A stretch of 64,000 nt of DNA, taken from CAITWD01 sp963727285. GTDB lineage: Bacteria > Actinomycetota > Thermoleophilia > Miltoncostaeales > Miltoncostaeaceae. The stretch lies in assembly GCA_963727285.1 (NCBI GenBank), contig CAVSFF010000009.1, positions 1,116,001-1,180,000 of the forward strand, written 5' to 3'. Position numbers and translations under genes: made by a program. Shown one piece after another: positions 58,840 through 64,000 of the stretch. Positions within the stretch are counted from its first letter, which is position 1. Each line of letters opens with the position of its first letter. The notes under the pieces were generated by a model. The model ran no database searches and was not told where the DNA came from. It saw only the letters and a program-made list of their open reading frames with translations.

Positions 58840-60362
58840 TCGGGGCGCCCTTCCACGCGGGGAAACAGTGGCGGGATCGCCGTCACCCGGGTGCCGGCGA
58901 CGCCGGCGCCGAAGACGGCGTCGGAAAGGGCCACATCGGCCGGATCCCGGCCGAGCGAGGCGAGGGCGCGCTCGGCGCTCCCCGGGATGATCGGCCAGAG
59001 CAAGATGATCACCGACGTCAGGCCCGCCGCGAGCGTGAACAGCACCTGGTCGAGCGCGTCGGCCGCCGCGGGGTCCTTGGCGAGGACCCAGGGTGCCCGT
59101 TGCTCGACGAGCCGGTTGAGCGCACGCACGAGCACCCACGCGGTCTCGACCGCGCGGGTGAGGTCGGCCGCGTCGAATGCCGCGACGATCTCCTCGGCGC
59201 GGAGCCCGAATTCGGCGGCGATCTCCCGGTCGTGTCCACGCTCGGCGGGGACGATGCCGTCGCGGTAGCGGCCGATCATGTTCACGGTGCGGTTGAGCAG
59301 GTTGCCGAGCTCGTTGGCCAGCTCGCCGGTGTAGCGGGCCTCGAAGCCTTCGGCGCTGAAGGTGCCGTCCTCGCCGAAGCGGATTTCGCGGCTCAGGTAG
59401 TAACGGAGCGCGTCGATCCCGTAGTCCTCGATAAACGGGAACGGGTCGACCAGGTTGCCGGTCGTCTTGCTCATCTTCTCGCCGCCCTTGAGCACATAGC
59501 CGTGGATGGCCAGCCGCCCGGGCAGCTCGATCTCGGCCGCCATCAGCAGGGCGGGCCAGATCACCGCGTGAAACTTGAGGATGTCCTTGGCCATCAGCTG
59601 CAGGTCCGGCGGCCAGAAGCGTTCGCCGTCGGGACCGGCTCCGTAGCCGAGGGCGGTCCAGTAGTTGAACAGCGCATCGACCCACACGTAGATCACCTGA
59701 TCGGGATCCCACGGCACCGGGACACCCCACGAGATCTGTGAGCGCGAGATCGAGAGGTCCTCGAGTCCGTCGGCGATCATGCGGCGCGCCTCGTTGTAGC
59801 GCGGACCGGGGACGACCCAGCCCGGGTGCGCGTCGAAGTGGGCGAGCAGACGCTCGCGATACGCCGAGAGGCGAAAGAACCAGTTCTCCTCCGCGAGCCA
59901 CTCGACCGGCGTGCCGTGGATCGGGCAGGTGTTGCCCTCGCCCAGCTCACCCTCGACGTAGAAGGCCTCGCATGGGGTGCAGTACCAGCCGCCGTAGCTG
60001 CCTTTGTAGATGTCGCCGCGCTCGTGCATGACCGACAGCAGCCGCTGGACTTCGGCGATGTGCTCGGGGTCGGTCGTCCGGATGAAGAAGTCGTTGCTCG
60101 CCTCGAGCACCCGCCCCAGGTCCCGGAACCGCGCCGAGAGGGCGTCCGCGTGGGCCTTGGGGGTGTGTCCGGCGGCCTCGGCCGCGCGCGCGATCTTGGC
60201 GCCGTGCTCGTCGGTGCCGGTGAGAAAGAACACGTCCTCGCCGCGCTGGCGGTGATGCCTGGCGAAGATGTCCGCCATGATGGTCGTGTACGCGTGGCCG
60301 ACATGCGGGTCGGCATTCACGTAGTAGATCGGCGTGGTGATGTAAAAGCGATCGTGGCTCAC
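58836..60362 (-). CDS. metG: Methionine-tRNA ligase
   Basis: A 508-residue class-I synthetase. It has TTPIYYVNADPHVGHAYTT with the HIGH-type VGHAY, the zinc knuckle CTPC with a further Cys-x2-His at NTCPIHG, and KMSKTTGNLVDP for the KMSKS loop. There is no C-terminal tRNA-binding EMAP domain, as in the short forms. GTG 60362 is the start; TAGACT at 60377-60372 predicts an RNA start 3 nt before it. The gene opens a metG-tatD-rsmA-ispE block. Its start overlaps the divergent nucleotidyltransferase start by 9 bp. Confidence 0.96.
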   Translation of the reverse strand: MSHDRFYITTPIYYVNADPHVGHAYTTIMADIFARHHRQRGEDVFFLTGTDEHGAKIARAAEAAGHTPKAHADALSARFRDLGRVLEASNDFFIRTTDPEHIAEVQRLLSVMHERGDIYKGSYGGWYCTPCEAFYVEGELGEGNTCPIHGTPVEWLAEENWFFRLSAYRERLLAHFDAHPGWVVPGPRYNEARRMIADGLEDLSISRSQISWGVPVPWDPDQVIYVWVDALFNYWTALGYGAGPDGERFWPPDLQLMAKDILKFHAVIWPALLMAAEIELPGRLAIHGYVLKGGEKMSKTTGNLVDPFPFIEDYGIDALRYYLSREIRFGEDGTFSAEGFEARYTGELANELGNLLNRTVNMIGRYRDGIVPAERGHDREIAAEFGLRAEEIVAAFDAADLTRAVETAWVLVRALNRLVEQRAPWVLAKDPAAADALDQVLFTLAAGLTSVIILLWPIIPGSAERALASLGRDPADVALSDAVFGAGVAGTRVTAIPPLFPRVEGRPE

Positions 60363-60896
60363 GAATTCGACAGTCTAGACGGGCGCCTGCCGCCGCGGTT
60401 GCGGTCGGCGCTGACGGAGATCGCGGCCCGGCTCGAGGCCGCCGACGTGCCGTGGTCCCTGACCGGGTCGACGGCGCGTGTGCTGATGGGTGCCTCGCGC
60501 GATCCGGGCGACCTCGACATCGAGGTGGCCGTCCGGGACGCCGACCGTGCCGGCGCCGCGCTCGGCTGTGCGCTGGTGATCGACGACGGGGCCGCCTGGT
60601 CGTCGTTGCGCGGCGGCTGCGAGATCCAGGGGGTCGAGGTCGACGTGTGTGCCGGGGTGATCGTCGCCGGCGCCGAGTGGGTACTGGAACCCGATGAGGC
60701 GCTGGCCGAGACGTGGTCGCGCGTCACGTCGGTCGACGGGCGCATGATCCGGATCGCACCGCCCGAGGAGCAGTTGGTGCGGGCGATCGTGGCCGGCGAC
60801 TGGGCGCGGATCGCGAAACTCGCCGAGGGTGGCGGCCCACCCCCGCGACCCGCCTATGTCTTTCGGCGACTCGCCTCGGCCAGGGCGGCCCGGTAG
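60354..60896 (+). CDS. Nucleotidyltransferase-domain protein
   Basis: A 180-residue protein with a minimal nucleotidyltransferase core: WSLTGSTARVLMGASRDPGD followed by LDIEVAV, giving the G-S and D-x-D metal motif, then VEVDVCAG as a later acidic strand. It resembles small MNT-type or AbiEii-like enzymes that move AMP or another nucleotide, but the target is unknown and no HEPN partner lies beside it. GTG 60354 overlaps the divergent metG start. The 3' end overlaps the convergent rsmI by 43 nt. Confidence 0.75.
   Translation: MAHEFDSLDGRLPPRLRSALTEIAARLEAADVPWSLTGSTARVLMGASRDPGDLDIEVAVRDADRAGAALGCALVIDDGAAWSSLRGGCEIQGVEVDVCAGVIVAGAEWVLEPDEALAETWSRVTSVDGRMIRIAPPEEQLVRAIVAGDWARIAKLAEGGGPPPRPAYVFRRLASARAAR
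60372..60377 (-). promoter_or_regulatory. -10 box of metG (TAGACT)
   Basis: TAGACT on the minus strand begins 15 nt before GTG 60362. It lies inside the first codons of the divergent nucleotidyltransferase gene. Confidence 0.5.
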
Positions 60897-61714
60897 GCCG
60901 GATTCCGCGACCCCGCGCCGAGGGCGACCGCAGCGTCGGCAGCCTGTCCCGGCGTGAGTCCGGCATCCAGCAGGATCGCGACGACCGACTCGAGATGACC
61001 CTGTTCGTCGCCCTCTCGGGTGCCGGGATCACCCGGCCAGATCACGATCGTAATCTCGCCCCGGACGGGGTGCGCGGCGAACCTGGCGGCGAGCCCGGCG
61101 GCGCTTCCGACGATGGTCTCCTCGTGGAGTTTGGAGATCTCACGGCACACCGCGATCCGGCGTCCGGGGTCGTGGGCGGCGATGTGCGCGACGAGCCCGG
61201 GTAGGCGCTGTGGGCTCTCGAATCCGACCGCGGTCCATCCGAGTCGGTCGAGATCGGCCAGCAGCGCGTCGCGATCGCCGGCTTTGCGCGGCATGAACCC
61301 CGCGAATGCGAACCGGTCGGCGGGTGCGCCGGCCGCGGCGACGGCGGCGGTGACGGCGCTGGGACCGGGCATCACCTCCACGCGAATGCCCGCGTCGTGC
61401 GCCGCCGCCACGAGGCGGGCGCCCGGATCGCTGACCCCGGGCATCCCCGCGTCGCTCACCAAGGCGATGGCGGCCCCGTCGGCGAGTCGCTGGAGCAGCT
61501 CGGGGACACGGGCGGCCTCGTTGTGGGCGTGCAGGCTGACCAGCGGCACCTTGGATCCGAGCGACTGCATCAGCAGGCCCGTGCGCCGGGTGTCTTCGCA
61601 GGCGATCAGTCCGGCCGCGCGCAGGGTCTCGCGTGCACGCGGAGAAATGTCGCTCAGGTTTCCGATCGGCGTTGCGACGATCGTCAAGAGGCCGCCAGTC
61701 GCTGGTGTGCCCAC
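60854..61714 (-). CDS. rsmI: 16S rRNA (cytidine1402-2'-O)-methyltransferase
   Basis: A 286-residue SAM enzyme of the tetrapyrrole methylase fold that 2'-O-methylates C1402 of 16S rRNA. Typical motifs are LLTIVATPIGNLSDISPRA at the start, ACEDTRRTGLLM, LVSDAGMPGVSDPGARLV, VMPGPSAVTAAVAAAG and FAGFMPRK. The C-terminal extension includes KLHEETIVG and ARGEITIVI-like strands. GTG 61714 is the start. It is divergent from the LCP gene with 59 nt between them. Confidence 0.95.
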   Translation of the reverse strand: MGTPATGGLLTIVATPIGNLSDISPRARETLRAAGLIACEDTRRTGLLMQSLGSKVPLVSLHAHNEAARVPELLQRLADGAAIALVSDAGMPGVSDPGARLVAAAHDAGIRVEVMPGPSAVTAAVAAAGAPADRFAFAGFMPRKAGDRDALLADLDRLGWTAVGFESPQRLPGLVAHIAAHDPGRRIAVCREISKLHEETIVGSAAGLAARFAAHPVRGEITIVIWPGDPGTREGDEQGHLESVVAILLDAGLTPGQAADAAVALGAGSRNPAYRAALAEASRRKT

Positions 61715-61758
61715 GTTGTCCTCTGCCCCGGGATTGTCGACTCAGGAATGCAGGTCGC

Positions 61759-61764
61759 TACCAT
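61759..61764 (+). promoter_or_regulatory. -10 box of the LCP gene (TACCAT)
   Basis: TACCAT begins 15 nt before ATG 61774, predicting a leader of about 3 nt and no room for a ribosome site. Confidence 0.5.
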
Positions 61765-61773
61765 CTTCCACGC

Positions 61774-62970
61774 ATGACCACGAATACCACCAGGCCGTAC
61801 CGACGTTTCCGGGTGCACGCCGGATCCGCATCGGGTGGGATCGAGGAACTGCGCCGGATGACCGAAGGAGAGGTCGCGCGCGCGGGGGGTCCCTCCGCGG
61901 GTGCCGTGCTGGCGCCACGGCCACCGCACGTCACCGGTGGCCCGCCGCCCCCGCCCCCGACGGGACGCCCGACCCGTGCGTCGGGTGGGGACGGGAAGCC
62001 GCCGAAGGCGCACGCCGCCCACTGGTGGTCGCTGCGCGGGATCGGTCCGCTCGGTTGGGCCGTCCGGATCGTCCTGCTGCTCGTCGTGGCGTTCGTCGTC
62101 TGGGGCATCGCCGGGTACATGGCGCTCTCAAGCGCGGTCTCGGAGTCCAACGCGCTCATCACCCCTGCCGCCCGCAAGGCGCTCACGCCGATGTCGGGGA
62201 TGATGCTCACGACGCCGACCAACATTCTGTTCATCGGCTCCGATGCACGGCCCGGCCAGGGGCAGTCGCGGTCGGACACGCTGATGATCATGCGCGTCGA
62301 TCCGAACTCCGGGAAGGTCAAGTACCTGTCGATCCCACGCGACACGCTCATCGACAGCACCAGCTGTCCCACGTGCGGGTCCTATGTGCAGAACCAGAAG
62401 ATCAACGGCGCCTACTACTTCCAAGGGGAGGCCGGCGCGATCCACACGGTCGAGAAGTTCACCGGGCTGCCGATCAACCATGTCGTGATCGTCAGTTTCG
62501 ACGGGCTGTCCAAGGTCGTCGACGACCTCGGCGGGATTACCCTCAACAACCCGACGGCGCTCAAGTCGTGCCTGTACCCCGGGAACACCCGCGTCAGCTT
62601 CCCGCGCGGGATGATCTCCCTGAACGGCAAGACCGCGCTCGAGTACGTCCGCGTCCGGCACTGCGACTCGGACATCCAGCGCGAGGAACGTCAGCAGGTG
62701 TTTTTGTCGGCGCTGAAATCGAAGATCATCTCGGCCGGCGACATCTGGAAGGCCCCGTGGAGTGCCGCGTCGCTTGTGAAGGCCCTGGCCACCGACATGA
62801 GCGCGACCGATCTTGCCCAGCTCGGGTGGCTCGAGATGACCCTCAGCCAGTCCAAGAGGGACCACTGGGTCCTGCCCGGGACCCCGCAGATGATCAACGG
62901 CGGCGCCTACATCGTCAACAGTCCCATCCAAAGCGCGGCCATCAAGCGCGCGTTCATGGGAAAGAACTGA
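61774..62970 (+). CDS. LytR-CpsA-Psr (LCP) family cell-wall glycopolymer ligase
   Basis: A 398-residue membrane protein. A basic, Pro/Gly-rich cytoplasmic region (about 1-92) precedes one transmembrane helix (about 95-117). The external LCP domain (about 145-330) has ILFIGSDARPGQGQSRSDTL, YLSIPRDTLI and GLPINHVVIVSFDGLSKVVD, then ALEYVRVRH. The conserved Asp/Arg residues that bind pyrophosphate-lipid substrate are present. LCP enzymes attach teichoic acid-like or arabinogalactan-type polymers to peptidoglycan, which supports a monoderm wall. Start ATG 61774 is near-leaderless. Confidence 0.92.
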   Translation: MTTNTTRPYRRFRVHAGSASGGIEELRRMTEGEVARAGGPSAGAVLAPRPPHVTGGPPPPPPTGRPTRASGGDGKPPKAHAAHWWSLRGIGPLGWAVRIVLLLVVAFVVWGIAGYMALSSAVSESNALITPAARKALTPMSGMMLTTPTNILFIGSDARPGQGQSRSDTLMIMRVDPNSGKVKYLSIPRDTLIDSTSCPTCGSYVQNQKINGAYYFQGEAGAIHTVEKFTGLPINHVVIVSFDGLSKVVDDLGGITLNNPTALKSCLYPGNTRVSFPRGMISLNGKTALEYVRVRHCDSDIQREERQQVFLSALKSKIISAGDIWKAPWSAASLVKALATDMSATDLAQLGWLEMTLSQSKRDHWVLPGTPQMINGGAYIVNSPIQSAAIKRAFMGKN

Positions 62971-62994
62971 TCGCCCGCCGGGTCGGGCGATGAC

Positions 62995-63324
62995 TCAGGC
63001 CTTGTCCAGCCCCACCGTCTTGCCGGAACTCGTGCTCGAGGTCGCCGCCGTGCCGGCACCGCCGCCACCCGATGCGCCTGCGCCACCCGTCGCGGCCGCG
63101 GGCTTTGCCGTCGCACCGTCACCGTCGCCGCCCACCGGGCGCCGCTTGGTCCCGTAGTCGGTGTTGTGGAACCCGGAGCCCTTGAAGTGGATCGCCGGTG
63201 CGAACAGGACGCGCTGCACCTCTCCGCCGCATGATTCGCACACGGTCACCGGGTCGTCGCTCATGCTCTGCGTCACTTCGAAGTGGTGGTCGCAGTCACG
63301 GCAGCGGTACACGTAAGTTGGCAC
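62995..63324 (-). CDS. FmdB-type zinc-ribbon protein
   Basis: A 109-residue protein. Residues 1-45 form the FmdB regulatory zinc ribbon: MPTYVYRCRDCDHHFEV with one Cys-x2-Cys, and VCESCGGEVQRVLF with the second. FKGSGFHNTDYG follows, also typical. The rest is a Gly/Ala/Ser-rich tail with no structure evident. These proteins are widespread and of unclear role, possibly nucleic-acid or protein binding. It is convergent with the LCP gene and divergent from the polysaccharide deacetylase. Confidence 0.9.
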   Translation of the reverse strand: MPTYVYRCRDCDHHFEVTQSMSDDPVTVCESCGGEVQRVLFAPAIHFKGSGFHNTDYGTKRRPVGGDGDGATAKPAAATGGAGASGGGGAGTAATSSTSSGKTVGLDKA

Positions 63325-63550
63325 GTCACACCTCGTCCGGCGGTCGCGGGCGGCCCGCGTTCGGCGGATCCGCCGACGGGCTCATTGGCACTCTAGGTGA
63401 GAGTGTGCCAAATCTGCAGTCGTTCGTCAGCCCGGATCGCGTTGGTACGATGCGGCGCATCATGACCGATCTGAGGCGCCTCGACCGGCGCGGTGCCGAT
63501 GTCCGGGCACATGCGGGTCGATCGGCCCATGCGTAACCGGGAGCCGCAGC
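63325..63550 (+). other. Gap with a possible promoter and a 24-codon reading frame
   Basis: This 226-base divergent gap holds TACGAT at 63446-63451, which could start RNA near 63458. Right after it ATG 63462 opens a 24-codon frame (to 63536, MTDLRRLDRRGADVRAHAGR and four more) that ends just before GGGAG and the deacetylase GTG. It could be a leader peptide or chance; coding signal is too short to judge. Confidence 0.25.
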
Positions 63551-64000
63551 GTGTCTGACCCCATGCGCAAGAACCAGGCGGTTGTCCGCGCCGCCGCCGT
63601 CGGTGTCGGCGCCGCGGCGATTGCGGCCGGTTTGTTCGCCTCCGGGCGACGCGCCGCCGCCGCCGGCGTTCTCGCGGGCGCCGGGGCGTTGGGGGCGGCG
63701 GCGTTCGTCCCGAGCGCGCCACTGTTCGGTCCGACCGTCCGGCATGGATCGGGCACGACCATGACCGCTGCCCTGACATTCGACGACGGCCCCGGCCCGT
63801 CGACGTCCGAGCTGCTCGACGCGCTCGCCGACCAGGACGTCCGGGCGACGTTCTTCGTGCTGGGGCGTCAGGCGCGGGCCTATCCGGACGTGATCGCCCG
63901 CATGGCGGCGGAGGGGCATCAGATCGCCAGCCACGGGTTTGATCACGGCATCCTGATCTTCCGCGGACCGGACTACGTCGTCGGCCAACTCGCCGATACC
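63551..64000 (+). CDS. Polysaccharide deacetylase (NodB domain), 3' end outside the window
   Basis: The first 150 codons are visible. A hydrophobic Ala/Gly-rich N-terminus (about residues 12-58, two stretches) predicts an export signal or membrane anchor. The NodB domain starts at MTAALTFDDGPGPSTSELLD, whose Asp pair is the metal and catalytic motif. RATFFVLGRQARAYPDVIAR and GHQIASHGFDHG follow, giving the two metal His. It probably deacetylates peptidoglycan or another wall glycan, fitting the nearby LCP gene. GTG 63551 has GGGAG 7 nt upstream; the gene runs off the right edge. Confidence 0.88.
   Translation, partial: MSDPMRKNQAVVRAAAVGVGAAAIAAGLFASGRRAAAAGVLAGAGALGAAAFVPSAPLFGPTVRHGSGTTMTAALTFDDGPGPSTSELLDALADQDVRATFFVLGRQARAYPDVIARMAAEGHQIASHGFDHGILIFRGPDYVVGQLADT

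Overview
This 64 kb window is a chromosomal stretch of a high-GC (roughly 70%), monoderm-type bacterium, most likely an Actinomycetota member. The evidence is strong G/C in third codon positions, many GTG starts, HemQ-type haem synthesis, a LytR-CpsA-Psr protein, a VKOR/DsbA oxidation pair, a B. subtilis-type [4Fe-4S] PurF with separate PurS/PurQ/PurL, and many TANNNT -10 boxes placed so that transcription would begin at or next to the start codon (leaderless genes). A deep branch such as Thermoleophilia is my guess from gene order, not proven. The content is almost wholly housekeeping. I see no insertion sequence, prophage, CRISPR array, tRNA, rRNA or secretion island, and no gene-free stretch longer than 300 bases.

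Layout. 1-8.9 kb: panE (partial), a crotonase, pckA, a small hypothetical, metH (frameshifted), tag and a hotdog thioesterase. 8.85-13.3 kb: a fatty-acid operon read leftward (fabD, fabG, two different ketosynthases, a 64-residue membrane protein) behind a clear TTGACT/TAGATT promoter. 13.4-18.6 kb: an S9 peptidase, the DsbA-like/VKOR pair, an orphan LuxR-type regulator and a secreted or anchored trypsin-like protease. 18.7-33.9 kb: one leftward superoperon, rpsF-ssb-rplI-dnaB-purA-purD-purB-purC-purS-purQ-purL-purF-purM-purN-purH. It makes IMP and starts AMP synthesis (purE/purK are not here) and its purine half is welded by GTGA/ATGA overlaps. 34-42.6 kb: a single-Cys thioredoxin-fold protein, a 587-residue unknown protein with a HARE-HTH-like start, hemQ, a zinc dehydrogenase coupled to a UAP1-type UDP-sugar pyrophosphorylase, ispH, an SDR and an inositol monophosphatase. 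42.6-50.3 kb: lpdA, acnA, ettA, a tiny zinc-binding protein, a thioredoxin-TPR co-chaperone and infA. 50.4-53.9 kb: a glyoxalase-fold dioxygenase/esterase pair, an SDR and a LysR regulator. 53.8-64 kb: ppk1, a membrane protein, the metG-tatD-rsmA-ispE block, a nucleotidyltransferase, rsmI, an LCP protein, an FmdB zinc ribbon and a truncated polysaccharide deacetylase.

Two sequence-level oddities stand out. First, five conserved genes (metH, purB, purS, purL, purH) each carry a single-base frameshift at a short G/C run; all five lie within 5.0-28.3 kb and all serve one-carbon or purine metabolism. Mixed insertion and deletion direction makes consensus error the simplest reading, but pathway decay must be excluded. 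Second, rpsF, infA and tatD have Shine-Dalgarno sequences at proper spacing ahead of near-cognate codons (ATC, ACG, GTA) exactly where the family N-terminus should begin. This could be real near-cognate initiation or base errors.
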